Shown piece by piece: positions 18,828 through 28,301 of a stretch of DNA of 64,000 nt. This stretch comes from Sphingomonas alpina. GTDB taxonomy: Bacteria; Pseudomonadota; Alphaproteobacteria; Sphingomonadales; Sphingomonadaceae. The DNA lies in the NCBI RefSeq assembly GCF_014490665.1, contig NZ_CP061038.1, forward strand, positions 1,116,001-1,180,000, written 5' to 3'. The notes under the pieces are model-generated. The model worked only from the letters and a program-made list of their open reading frames with translations, was not told where the DNA came from and searched no databases. Each line of letters starts with the position of its first letter. Position 1 is the stretch's first letter. Position numbers and translations under genes: made by a program.

Positions 18828-20330
18828 TTGACTGAAGCTGCATCGACCGGGGCGGCTGCACCCGCCATCCGGCCGGGCCTCGGCCGCATGGCGCTGTACG
18901 TGCTGCTCGGCTTTTCCGCCGGCTTGCCCTTCTACATGTTCTCGACGGTGCTGCAGCTTCGCCTGACGGCTCATGGCATCGAACTTGTCGTGATCGGTTT
19001 CTTCGGCTGGGTGCAATTGCTGCCGACGTTCAAATTCCTGTGGGCGCCGCTGCTCGACCGGTTCGACGTGCCGGGTTTCGGTCGTTTTTGGGGCAAGCGG
19101 CGCGGCTGGATCATGCTGTCGCAGCTCGGCATTTTCACCTCGATGGCGGCGATGGCGTTTACCGCGGCCGACAAAAGCCTCGCAGTGACGGCCCTGTTTG
19201 CCGTGCTGCTGGCCTTCTGGACGACGACGCTGGAGGTCGCGGCCGATGCCTGGCGTATCGAACTCGCGCCGACCCAGGACGAGCAGGGGCCGATCGTCGC
19301 CGCCAATTTATGGGGATATCGTACCGCAATGGTCGCGGCGGGCAGCGGCGCGCTGCTCGTCGCCGACCAGGCCGGCTGGACACAGGCCTATCTGCTGATC
19401 GCGACGGCGGCATTCCTGCCATTCCCGCTGCTGGTGGGAATGCGCCCGGAGATAAAGGGCAGCGGGGGACGCTGGGTGGCATTGGCGACCGGGCTGGTCG
19501 CGAGCGCGGTGATCCTCGCGGTCGCGGCGGCCGTGACGGCGGCGATCGGGTCGGTGGTGCTGCAACTCGCCGCCGCCGCCGGGATCAGCTCGAAAAGCAA
19601 TGTGACCCCGGTCGTGCTGATCATCTGCATGGTGCCGTTCATCATCATGGCGCTGACGCTACGGACGATCCGCAGCGCGCCGCCGACGGCCTGGTTTCGC
19701 AAGTCTCCCGCGATCGGCCCCTATGTCGATATCTTCTGGCGCTTCGGTTATGGCGCGCTGGCGATCCTCGCCTTTGTATCGCTGTACCGGATGGGCGACG
19801 TACTCGCGCTCAATCTTTCCAAGCCGCTGGTCAAATCGATCGGCTATACGCTGACACAGATCGGCACCGCGGATGGCCTTGTCGCCTTGCTTTCGAGCAT
19901 GGCGGGCGTGGCGCTGGGCGGTTGGCTGACGACGCGCTGGTCGCAGTCGTGGACGCTCGCGCTCGGTGCGGCGCTCGCCGCATTCGGCAATTTCGGCTTT
20001 GTCTGGCTGGCGCATCAGGCCCCGAGCAACACCGTCCTCTATATCGCGACCGCCGCCGATCAGTTCGGCAACGGCTTCGCCGGCGCCGTGTTCGTCGTCT
20101 ATCTCTCGATGCTGGTGAACCCGCGTTACCCCGGGGCGCAATATGCCTTTCTGTCGGGCTTCGCATTCCTGCTGGCGCGGCTCCTTGCCGGGGCAGTGGG
20201 CTCGATGCAGAAAGCCATCGGCTATGACGCCTTCTTCGTCATGTCCGGCGTGCTGAGCCTCGCTGCGATCCTGTTCCTGCCGATCATCGGCCGGATGAAA
20301 CCGCGCGCGCCGGATCATGACACGATATGA
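18828..20330 (+). CDS. ampG: AmpG-like muropeptide permease (MFS)
   Basis: Inner-membrane transporter of 500 residues, about 12-14 membrane segments. The opening LGFSAGLPFYMFSTVLQLRL, the WVQLLPTFKFLWAPLLDRFD loop and AFWTTTLEVAADAWRIEL are typical of the AmpG/Acatn group that imports anhydromuropeptides from the periplasm. The annotated start is a TTG at 18828; it overlaps the stop of a 13-codon leader frame (18790-18831) that has its own GGAG, so coupled initiation is possible. An ATG at 18888 lies right before the first membrane helix and is the alternative. The stop overlaps the next gene (ATGA at 20327-20330), coupling it to a serine hydrolase. Confidence 0.88.
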   Translation: MTEAASTGAAAPAIRPGLGRMALYVLLGFSAGLPFYMFSTVLQLRLTAHGIELVVIGFFGWVQLLPTFKFLWAPLLDRFDVPGFGRFWGKRRGWIMLSQLGIFTSMAAMAFTAADKSLAVTALFAVLLAFWTTTLEVAADAWRIELAPTQDEQGPIVAANLWGYRTAMVAAGSGALLVADQAGWTQAYLLIATAAFLPFPLLVGMRPEIKGSGGRWVALATGLVASAVILAVAAAVTAAIGSVVLQLAAAAGISSKSNVTPVVLIICMVPFIIMALTLRTIRSAPPTAWFRKSPAIGPYVDIFWRFGYGALAILAFVSLYRMGDVLALNLSKPLVKSIGYTLTQIGTADGLVALLSSMAGVALGGWLTTRWSQSWTLALGAALAAFGNFGFVWLAHQAPSNTVLYIATAADQFGNGFAGAVFVVYLSMLVNPRYPGAQYAFLSGFAFLLARLLAGAVGSMQKAIGYDAFFVMSGVLSLAAILFLPIIGRMKPRAPDHDTI

Positions 20331-21349
20331 TGCAGGAACTGGTCGAACGGGCTTTCGCGCCCGCAGCAGCCGCGGTCGCCGATGGCCGCATCCCGGGCGC
20401 CATGCTTGGCGTGCTCGCTGCCGACGGACAGCGCGCCGTGAAGCTCGCCGGTCACGCCGCATTGGTGCCCGAACCTGAGTTGCTGACCGAGGATCACTGG
20501 TTCGACCTCGCCTCGGTCTCCAAAGTCATCGCCACCACCACGATGATCCTGCGCCTTGCCGATCAGGGGCGGATCGATCTCGATCGCCCGCTGACCGACG
20601 CGATCCCCGATCTGCGCCAATATGACCTGCTCAATGCAGCCGAACGCAAACTGACCTTCCGCGACTGCCTCGCGCATCGCAGTCACCTGCCGGCGGTCGA
20701 GCCGATCTATACCTATGGCGACGATCCCGCCCGGCTGCGCGCCTTCGTGTTGCAGCGCGAATGGAAACAGGGGCCTTCGGTCTATTCCGACATCAATTAT
20801 ATCCTGCTCGGCATCGCGATCGAGCGCATCACCGGCGCCTCGCTCTCGGACTGGCCGCTCGCTCCCGGCCTGAGTTACGGCCCACCGCCCGGACCGGCGG
20901 TTGCGACCGAGGCCTGCACCTGGCGCGGCCGCGTTCTGAAAGGCGAGGTGCATGACGAGAATTGCGCCGCGCTCGGCGGCGATGCGGGCCATGCCGGCCT
21001 GTTCGGCACCGTCGCCGGCGTACTGGATTTCGCGCAAGGCCTGCTCGACGGCAGCGGTGCGTCGCCGGCCATGCTCAAGGCAATCCGCGAGCCGGCCAAT
21101 GGCGACCGCACCTGCGGCTGGGAACGCCGCTTCGCCGGCTGGCCCGGCGGCGATGCCTGCTCGCCAGAGACGATCGGCCATACCGGTTTCACCGGCACCG
21201 GGTTGTGGATCGATTTCGAGCGTGGCCTGGCCTGGACCCTGCTCACCAACCGCGTGCACCCGACGCGCCACCGCGACAGCGGCATCTTCGTGCTGCGGCC
21301 GGCGATCGGGGATGCGGTGGTGAATGCCTGGGAAGAGGTGAAGGGCTAG
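20327..21349 (+). CDS. Cytoplasmic beta-lactamase-fold serine hydrolase coupled to AmpG
   Basis: A 340-residue PF00144 protein without a signal peptide, unlike the other serine hydrolases here. Motifs are SVSK in FDLASVSKVIATTT, YSD in SVYSDINYILLG (the usual YxN has Asp as third residue), and HTG in IGHTGFTGTGLWID. The start overlaps the AmpG stop by 4 nt, so translation is coupled. A cytoplasmic enzyme made with the muropeptide importer suggests it trims imported cell-wall fragments, a role like that of LdcA or AmpD in other bacteria. That role is inferred from context only; an esterase is also possible. Confidence 0.85.
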   Translation: MMQELVERAFAPAAAAVADGRIPGAMLGVLAADGQRAVKLAGHAALVPEPELLTEDHWFDLASVSKVIATTTMILRLADQGRIDLDRPLTDAIPDLRQYDLLNAAERKLTFRDCLAHRSHLPAVEPIYTYGDDPARLRAFVLQREWKQGPSVYSDINYILLGIAIERITGASLSDWPLAPGLSYGPPPGPAVATEACTWRGRVLKGEVHDENCAALGGDAGHAGLFGTVAGVLDFAQGLLDGSGASPAMLKAIREPANGDRTCGWERRFAGWPGGDACSPETIGHTGFTGTGLWIDFERGLAWTLLTNRVHPTRHRDSGIFVLRPAIGDAVVNAWEEVKG

Positions 21350-21378
21350 GGCAGGGTGACCTTGACTAACTCGTCACC

Positions 21379-21477
21379 GTCATTCCCGCGAAAGCGGGAA
21401 TCCCGCTTCTTCTTCTTCTTATTATTATTATTCTGGCTATGGCCAAGCAGCGGGATCCCCGCTTTCGCGGGGATGAC
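21379..21477. repeat. Intergenic inverted repeat, GTCATTCCCGCGAAAG family
   Basis: The arms at 21379-21407 and 21449-21477 pair with few mismatches. The loop carries trinucleotide runs, about five CTT then four ATT units (21406-21432), which could vary in length. It lies downstream of the serine hydrolase gene. Confidence 0.85.
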
Positions 21478-21559
21478 AGAGGAAGATATACTTGGAGCTA
21501 TCCAAGGCGAGGTGCTCGCGATGTGAACTTAGGTCGTGAACCCATAAAGGCTGGCGCGG

Positions 21560-21823
21560 TCAATTGGCGGTGTCGAGGGCCTTGTGAAGGTTCCTGAGGA
21601 TTTCGTCGCCCTCGGCTGAGCCAGAGATAAGGCAGGGATCATCCCACTCGTTCTGAAAGGTGAAACTGCATCCGCCGAACCGATATTCGGCAGATGTCGG
21701 ATATTGCCGCTTGTCGGGCACGCCGTAGTGGTCGCGAATGGCCGATTCCACCGACGGCAGGTCCATGGGCTCGAACTCCAGCGAGTAGTGTCCGTTCGAT
21801 AAAGGGAGCAGTGTTACCGCCAT
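21560..21823 (-). CDS. Hypothetical protein, 87 residues
   Basis: I do not recognise this protein. It reads MAVTLLPLSNGHYSLEFEP at the N-terminus, then a mixed alpha/beta pattern (SVESAIRDHYGVPD, EYRFGGCSFTFQNEWDDPCL) and ends in an amphipathic helix, EGDEILRNLHKAL. There is no signal peptide or membrane segment. Codon use is consistent with real coding and the frame is free of rare stops, so it is probably expressed. The IS5-type remnant starts 79 bp upstream of its start codon on the other strand, so its promoter may have been altered. Function unknown. Confidence 0.55.
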   Translation of the reverse strand: MAVTLLPLSNGHYSLEFEPMDLPSVESAIRDHYGVPDKRQYPTSAEYRFGGCSFTFQNEWDDPCLISGSAEGDEILRNLHKALDTAN

Positions 21824-21901
21824 CGACTATGGATGCGAGCACAACGGTTCGAGATCAAGTCCGGCCTTCCCTCGGTCACCGGTTGATGATTCAAGCGCAG
21901 C

Positions 21902-22662
21902 ATGAGCCGATATGATCTGACCGACTTCGAGTGGCGCGTGATCGAGCCGCTCTTGCCCAACAAGCCCAGGGGCGTGCCGCGTCGATGATCGACGAACGCT
22001 GAACGGCACCTTCTGGGTGCTGCGGTCAGGAGCACCGTGGCGCGACCTGCCCGATCGCTATGGCCCACGCACCACCTGCTACAACCGGTTCAATCGGTGG
22101 CGGCAGGCGGGCGTGTGGGATCGGTTGATGGACGTCATCAGCGCCGCGCACGACGGCAACATCCAGATGATCGACAGCACTTCGATCCGGGCTCACCAAC
22201 AGGCTGCGACGGCAAAAGGGGGCAGACCATTGTCTCGGTCGCTCCCGAGGCGGGCTTACGACCAAGATCCACGTCGTCGTCGACGCGCAAGGGCTCCCGA
22301 TCCGACTCGGCCTCACTGCGGGCCAGACGCACGACGGGCAGATCGTAGACCGGCTTCTCGATCACCTCGGCCCGCGCACTATCGTGCTGGCCGACAAGGC
22401 ATACGGTGCCGACCGCATCCGGGAGCTGATCCAGGATCAGGGTGCGACGCCCAACATCCCGCCTAAGAGTAACCGTAAGTGGAAGCCCTGCTTCAGCAAG
22501 CGCCTCTACCGCGAGCGCAACCTGATCGAGCGGTTCTTCTCGAAGCTCAAGCACTTCCGCCGTGTCGCCACCCGCTACGACAAGTTGCCCGCAAACTTCC
22601 TCGCCATGATCCAGCTCGCCTCAATGCGCCTGTGGCTGCGTGTTTATGAGTCTACGGCCTAG
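21902..22662 (+). pseudogene. IS5-family transposase remnant with two frameshifts
   Basis: DDE transposase of the IS5 family (IS427-like group), now in three frames. Frame one (21902-21988) reads MSRYDLTDFEWRVIEPLLPN and stops after 28 codons. Frame two resumes at VDDRRTLNGTFWVLRSG and runs through MIDSTSIRAHQQAATAK. A second shift occurs at an A4G5 run (22214-22222), after which frame three gives LGRSRGGLTTKIHVVVDAQ, VLADKAYGADRIRELI and NLIERFFSKLKHFRRVATRYDK to the stop at 22662. The first Asp, the second Asp (LADKAY) and the Glu (LIERFF) are all still present. I could not identify terminal inverted repeats or a target duplication, so the element ends are undefined. Some IS427 members use programmed frameshifting, but two shifts point to decay. 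Confidence 0.85.
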
Positions 22663-22712
22663 TATCTGATAAATAATGATATTATGGAGATTTGTCGTCG
22701 AGGCGGAGAGCC

Positions 22713-22748
22713 CGGGATATGACACAAACCGGTGTCCCATATCTCCCG
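22713..22748. terminator. Imperfect hairpin after dacB
   Basis: GGGATATGACAC (22714-22725) pairs with GTGT-CC-CATATCTCCC (22732-22747) with small bulges. It lies about 21 bp past the dacB stop on the minus strand. No U-tract is present. It shares CATATCTCCCGTC with the hairpin at 4735-4767. Confidence 0.45.
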
Positions 22749-22768
22749 TCATGCTCGCCTATGCCGCA

Positions 22769-24244
22769 TCAATTCTCCGCCGCAACCAGCTCCAGCGCGC
22801 GGTCCATCAGCTTGGTCGCGCTGGTCCCTTCGGGCATGTCATTGGCATAGACGGAAAAGATCAGCATCCGCCCGCTCCTGCCGGTCATATAGCCCGACAG
22901 CGCCGAGCTGGCGTTGAGTGTGCCCGTCTTGGCGAACAATTTGCCCTCGAGCGTGGTGCCGACGAAGCGCTTGGACAGAGTCCCGTCCACCCCGGCAATC
23001 GGCAGCGTCGCGCGATAGGCCGCGCCCCAGGGCTGGCCGGCGATCCAGCGCAACAGGATCGTCACGCCGCGCGGGGCGACGCGGTTATAGCTCGACATGC
23101 CGGAGCCGTCGGAAAAGTCGTAAGCGGTGCGCGGCACGCCGGCGCGCTCCAGCATCGCGCGCACTTCAGCGGTGCCATCGGCGATCGATCCGCTGCCGCT
23201 GCGGCGGCTGATCCGGCGCAGCATCAGCTCGGCATGCAAATTCTGGCTGACCTTGTTGATCAGCGTCAGGTCCTGCGCCAGCGGTGGCGGGGTGAGCTGG
23301 GCCAGTACCGGCTCGCGCGGCGGACGCGGCGCAGGCGCGCCCTTGCGGATCGCCGGGTCGTCGGTTGGGCCCAGCGGGCGATGCCGCGCGGTCACCGTCC
23401 CGGTCACCCGCACGCCGCGCGCCTCGAGCATCCGCTTGAAGGTCCAGGCGGCATAAAGCGCTGGCTCGTCGATGCCGAGGAGCAGTATTTCGGGTTTGGC
23501 ATCCGCCGCGATCGTCCCGCTCAGGCTGACCAGCTTGCCGTTCGCCGCGCGGTCGAACTCCAGATCGGTCTTGCCCGTCGCCACCGTCACCGCGGTGTTG
23601 AAAACATTGTAATAGGGTGACAGATCGACCCGCGGCTTGGCGCCGACCGCGCCGGGCGTCACGCGCAGCGGCAATTCATTGTCGTCAAGCGTCAGCGCCG
23701 ATGTGGCGGTACCCGATCGCGTCGGAATATTGTTCCAGCTCATCCCCGCGCCCCAGCGTTGGTTGGGATACAGGCTGTCATCGCCGCGCACGTCATGCAC
23801 CACGCGTGTTTTTGCAGCGACCGCGTCGGCCAAAGTGGCAAGGCAATCACTGGTGCAATCGGCTGCGCTGGACAGAAATGCGTCGCCACGGCCTTCGAGG
23901 ACCAGGTCAGGCGCGCCTTTTCCGGACGGCTCAAGCCGCACGGCTGTGCCGCCATCGGCATCCGGCTGATCGAGGCCGCTCAGCGTGGCGAAGGCAGCGG
24001 CGGTGGTGAAGATCTTGGTGTTGGATGCGGGGATGAAGCGCTGGTCGGGGTTGATCGCAATGATCTCGCGCCCGTCCTCGGTCGTGACGACCAGCCCGAA
24101 CCGCGTGCCGGGCGCCGCCTCGGCGAATGTCGTCTCGACGCGCTGCTGAAGCGATGGCGCCTCCTGTGCAGCAAGCGGCGGGGCGAGCGCCGGGGCCAGC
24201 AGGGTCAGGGCCAGTATCGCGATGGTGGGTTTGGATGGCATCAT
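22769..24244 (-). CDS. dacB: D-alanyl-D-alanine carboxypeptidase/endopeptidase (PBP4)
   Basis: Periplasmic S13-family penicillin-binding protein that removes terminal D-Ala and cuts DD-crosslinks in peptidoglycan. The 491-residue protein has a signal peptide (LALTLLAPALAPPLAAQ). Active-site motifs are SNTK at 74-77 (FIPASNTKIFTT), SYN in DGSGMSSYNRVAPRG, and KTG in LFAKTGTLNASSALSGY. The large insertion between SxxK and SxN, which is typical of PBP4, is present. Two adjacent ATGs (24244, 24241) are possible starts. It is divergent from the S9 peptidase gene with about 136 bp between. A confident call and part of the cell-wall turnover theme of the region. Confidence 0.95.
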   Translation of the reverse strand: MMPSKPTIAILALTLLAPALAPPLAAQEAPSLQQRVETTFAEAAPGTRFGLVVTTEDGREIIAINPDQRFIPASNTKIFTTAAAFATLSGLDQPDADGGTAVRLEPSGKGAPDLVLEGRGDAFLSSAADCTSDCLATLADAVAAKTRVVHDVRGDDSLYPNQRWGAGMSWNNIPTRSGTATSALTLDDNELPLRVTPGAVGAKPRVDLSPYYNVFNTAVTVATGKTDLEFDRAANGKLVSLSGTIAADAKPEILLLGIDEPALYAAWTFKRMLEARGVRVTGTVTARHRPLGPTDDPAIRKGAPAPRPPREPVLAQLTPPPLAQDLTLINKVSQNLHAELMLRRISRRSGSGSIADGTAEVRAMLERAGVPRTAYDFSDGSGMSSYNRVAPRGVTILLRWIAGQPWGAAYRATLPIAGVDGTLSKRFVGTTLEGKLFAKTGTLNASSALSGYMTGRSGRMLIFSVYANDMPEGTSATKLMDRALELVAAEN

Positions 24245-24380
24245 GGCTTGAGCCTAGAAGGAATGGCGCGGGGAGCAACCGGGCACCGCTCATTCAGAGC
24301 GTTGGCGCGGCCATAACCGATGCGCATAGCCGCGGCGTTCCATGCTTGTCGGAGGAGTGCGCGCGGGTCAGAACAACCGC

Positions 24381-26427
24381 ATGGCATGGCAGACCGCTTT
24401 TCGATTGATCGCATGCGCTGCGGCGCTGATGCTGACGGGTGCATCGGCGCCGTCCGAACCCGATCCGCTTGCCGCAGCGCTCGCACTGCCCGTGGCCGGC
24501 GACCTGACCGGGGCGCGCGACGCGGCGCGCTTCGCCTGGGTCGAGAACCAGGCCGGCGCGCGCAATGTCTGGGTCGCCGATCGCGGCAAACCTGCACGGC
24601 AAGTCACGGCTTTTGCCGCGGATGACGGGCAGCAACTCTACGATGTCGTTCTGAACAGCGACGGGACGCGCATCGCCTTTGTGCGCGGCGGCGACGAGGA
24701 ATTTCCCGACGGCTCGATCCCCAATACCGCCTCCGCGACCCTGTCGCCGAAACAGCAGGTCTTTGTCGGCAGTGCGGACGACGCCGCGCCGGTCGCGGTG
24801 GGGGAGGGGCATTCGCCGGCCTTCGCGCCCGACGGCGCGCGGCTTGCCTATACTCGCAAGGGTGCGATCTGGCTGTGGGACGGGACGACGTCGCGCCGGC
24901 TTGCGAACGTCGCAGGAGAGGTGACGCGGCTGCAATGGTCGCCGGATGGCACGCGGCTGCTGTTCGTCGACAATCGCGACGATCACAGTTTTGTCGGCTT
25001 GCTCGACCTTGCCGGCACCAACGTCCGCTATCCCGATGCCTCGTTCGGTTTTTTCGGTCGAGCCGATCTTCTCGCCTGACGGCAAGGCGATCGCCTTTAT
25101 CCATTATGTCGATCCTCCTGCAGGTGCGACCGCGCAAAGCGGCCCTTACTGGTCGCTGCGCATCGCCGACGCCGCGAGCGGCGCATCGCGCGCATTGTGG
25201 AGCGCGCCGGCGGGCGATGGCGCGCGCTATTACGGCACGCGCAGTCGCAACCTGTTCTGGGGCGTGGACGGGCAACTCGTCTTTCCCTGGGAACGCAGTG
25301 GCTGGGTGCATCCCTTCGCGATCGATGCGGCAAGGGGCGGAGAGCCGCGTGACCTGACCCCGGGCGCGTTCGAGGTGGAGAGTTTCCTGCTCGGCCGGGA
25401 CGGGCAATCGCTGATCTATGCTGCCAATGCGGGCGATATCGATCGCCGGCATGTCTGGCGCGTGCCGCTCTCCGGTGGCGCACCGCTTCGCGTGACGCAA
25501 GGATCTGGCATCGAGAGTTTTCCAACGCCGGGGGGTTATGCGCTGGCGGCGATTGCGACCGATGCGACGCATCCCGCGCATCCGGTGCTGGTGGATCGCG
25601 CGATGACGCCGCTCGGCAGGAAAGTCGCGGCGCAGGATTTCGTCACGCCCGAGGCAATAGTCTTCAAGGCTGCTGACGGTGTGGAGGTCCATGCACAGCT
25701 GTTCCGCGCGCGCGGTCCGGGCCGCCATCCGGCGTTGATCTTCGCACATGGCGGGCCGCGGCGGCAGATGCTGCTCGGCTTTCATCCGAGCGGCTATTAT
25801 TCCAACGCCTATATCCTCAACCAGCATTTCGCCGCGCAGGGCTATGACGTGCTGGCGGTCAATTATCGCAGCGGCACCGGCTATGGCCGCGCCTTTCGCA
25901 ATGCCCCGGAGACAGGCCGCGGCGGCGCGTCGGAATATCGCGATATCCTCGCCGCCGGGCGCTGGCTTGCCGCGCAGTCTCACGTCGATCCGGCACGGAT
26001 CGGTATCTGGGGCGGCAGCTGGGGCGGTTATCTGACCGCACTGGCATTGGCGCGGAACAGCGACCTGTTCGCCGCCGGGGTGGATTTCCACGGCGTGCAC
26101 ACCATGCTCCGCGCGGTCGAGAACAACCTCTCGCCCGACGCGCAGGCGGCGGCGCGCCAATTGCAATGGACCTCATCGCCGATGGGCTCGATCGACCAAT
26201 GGCGCTCGCCGGTCCTGGTGATCCATGGCGATGACGACAAGAATGTCGATTTCGCCCAGTCGGTGCTGCTGGTGCGCGAATTGACCGCGCGCCGGATTCC
26301 CTTCCGTTTCCTGACCGTTCCCGATGAGCGCCACGATTTTCAGCGCTATGCCAATTGGCTGGCCAGCTACCGTGCGGCCGATGCCTTCCTGGCTCAGACG
26401 CTGATGCGTAAGGAACCACTGCCCTGA
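24381..26427 (+). pseudogene. S9 prolyl-oligopeptidase-like peptidase split by a T-run frameshift
   Basis: Reads as one S9-family peptidase only if a frameshift at 25049-25054 is corrected. The first frame (from the ATG at 24381) gives a signal peptide and WD40-like beta-propeller repeats (LNSDGTRIAFVRGG, LQWSPDGTRLLFVDN) and stops at 25079. The second frame continues with VEPIFSPDGKAIAFIHYV and the catalytic domain: nucleophile in IGIWGGSWGGYLTALAL, Asp in HGDDDKNVD, His in PDERHDFQRY, stop at 26427. The junction is a run of six T; five T would restore one frame. The catalytic triad is intact, so this is a recent mutation, a phase-variable tract or a sequencing error. The next amidohydrolase gene starts 5 bp later. 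Confidence 0.88.
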
Positions 26428-26432
26428 TCTGG

Positions 26433-28298
26433 TTGCGCAATTCGCTGGCGCTGGTCGCGGCGGTGGCCGGGATCGGCTCGCCCTCGGTCGATGATCGAAC
26501 CACGTTGATCCGGGGCGCGCGTGTGTTCGACGGCAGCGGCGCGCCGGCGGTGGTGGAAAATGTCCTGATCCACGGCGACCGCATCGTCGCGGTCGGCAAG
26601 AAGATACGCGCCCCGGCCGGCAGCAAGGTGATCGATGCGCGGGGCTTGACCCTCATCCCCGGGCTGCACGATCTCCACACCCATATGCGCTCGCCCGCGT
26701 TCGACGGGCCTGACGATCTGCCCAAATCCTATGCCGGCTATCTCCGCCACGGTGTGACCACGGTGAACGAATTCTCCGTCTCGGGCGAAATGATCGCGCC
26801 GATCCGCGAGATGACCGGCCAGTCGACCGGGGCTGCTGGCACTGTGACTGCACCGAACCTGAAGCTCGCGATCCGCTTCGGCGTGCCCGGCGGGCACGGC
26901 ACCGAATATGGCTGGGGCAATTTCTTCACGCTGCAGGTGCAGACGCCGCGCGCCGCTCATCTCGCCATGGCGCGGGCGCTCGCGTACAAGCCCGATGTCA
27001 TCAAGGTATTCGCCGATGGCTGGCGCTATGGCCGCGGTTCGGGGCTGGACAGCATGAACCAGCCGACACTCGCCGCGATCGTGCGCGATGCGCATGCCGC
27101 GCATATTCCGGTGATCACCCACACCGTCACGCTGGCCGGCGCCAAGCTGGCGGCATCGGCCGGGGTCGATGCGCTCGGCCACGGCGTCGGCGACGCGCTG
27201 GTCGATGACGAGCTGATCGCACTGATGAAGGCGAACGGTACCGGCTATGTCCCGACTCTGGTGGTCTATGAGCCGCAACAGGACCGCAGCTTCACACCCG
27301 CCGAATGGCGCGAACTGCGCCCGCCCGAACGCGCGCAGGAGCAGGAACGGCTGGCCCGGCCGATCGAGCCGATCCCCGAGCTGGACTCGAAACGCTGGAC
27401 GATCATGCGGGAGAATGTCCGGCGGCTTAAGGCGGCCGGGATCCGCATCGGCATCGGCACCGATGCCGGGATCGGCGGCGTCTATCATGGCAGCTCGACG
27501 ATCCGCGAGATGCGCTGGCTGACTCTGCTTGGCCATACCCCGGCCGAGGCGCTGGTGGCGGCGACCGCGGCCAGCGCCGGGATCCTGCGCGAAAGCGCTG
27601 ACCATGGCCGCATCGCGCCCGGCCAGCGCGCCGACCTGGTGCTGGTCGGCGGCAAGCCCGATGAGCGGATCGACGATCTCTACGATGTCCGCCGCGTGTT
27701 CGTGTCGGGGCGCGATGTACCGCTGAAGCCGCTCCGGGACGCGCTCGACAGCACTGCGATGTCGCCCCTGCCACTGCACCGCATGACGGGGCCGATCGAT
27801 ACCGGCGCGGGCCGGGGAGGGCGGACCGATCTTGACACGCTGCCGGTTGAAAGCACCGACTCAGGCGTGGACCACAGCCATCTCGATTTTGCCCGCCCCG
27901 ATCAGGGCGAGGACAAGAGGCTGTTCATGGTCGCGCATCTCGGCTCGGCGCCGAAGCCCTATGCGCAGTTGATCCTGCCGCTCACCAAAGGCGCCGTGCA
28001 ACTCGCCGATGCGCGCGGTTTCGCCGGCGTGGCGTTCGAGGCGCGCGGCGCGGGGCAGTACCGGCTGTTGTTCGACAGTTACGGCCTGGACGGCAGCGCG
28101 AACTTCGCAGCACCGTTCGCGGCGGATCAAAGCCGCCAAGAGATCCGCATTCCGTTCAGCGCCTTTCGCAGCCGGGACGACAAGGCCGTGCTCGATCCGG
28201 CCCGGCTACGCGCGGTGATCGTGCGGCTCGATGGTCCGCCCGACGGCAAGGCCTGGCTCGAACTGGCCAGGCTGCGCTTCTACCGTGCCGATCCCTGA
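26433..28298 (+). CDS. Amidohydrolase with C-terminal CIA30-like domain
   Basis: A 621-residue protein in two parts. Residues about 25-440 are a metal-dependent amidohydrolase (imidazolonepropionase/prolidase-like group): HTH in LHDLHTHM, VIKVFADGWR, HTVTLAGAKLAA, LGHGV and GIGTDAGIGG supply the metal ligands. Residues about 480-615 resemble a CIA30/NADH-dehydrogenase intermediate-associated beta-sandwich (GFAGVAFEARGAGQYRLLF, IRIPFSAFRS, LARLRFYR). The start appears to be a TTG at 26433; no ATG gives a sensible N-terminus. It lies 5 bp after the S9 peptidase and is likely co-transcribed, suggesting peptide or amide breakdown. A weak N-terminal hydrophobic stretch may be a signal. Exact substrate unknown. 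Confidence 0.82.
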   Translation: MRNSLALVAAVAGIGSPSVDDRTTLIRGARVFDGSGAPAVVENVLIHGDRIVAVGKKIRAPAGSKVIDARGLTLIPGLHDLHTHMRSPAFDGPDDLPKSYAGYLRHGVTTVNEFSVSGEMIAPIREMTGQSTGAAGTVTAPNLKLAIRFGVPGGHGTEYGWGNFFTLQVQTPRAAHLAMARALAYKPDVIKVFADGWRYGRGSGLDSMNQPTLAAIVRDAHAAHIPVITHTVTLAGAKLAASAGVDALGHGVGDALVDDELIALMKANGTGYVPTLVVYEPQQDRSFTPAEWRELRPPERAQEQERLARPIEPIPELDSKRWTIMRENVRRLKAAGIRIGIGTDAGIGGVYHGSSTIREMRWLTLLGHTPAEALVAATAASAGILRESADHGRIAPGQRADLVLVGGKPDERIDDLYDVRRVFVSGRDVPLKPLRDALDSTAMSPLPLHRMTGPIDTGAGRGGRTDLDTLPVESTDSGVDHSHLDFARPDQGEDKRLFMVAHLGSAPKPYAQLILPLTKGAVQLADARGFAGVAFEARGAGQYRLLFDSYGLDGSANFAAPFAADQSRQEIRIPFSAFRSRDDKAVLDPARLRAVIVRLDGPPDGKAWLELARLRFYRADP

Positions 28299-28301
28299 CG
28301 G

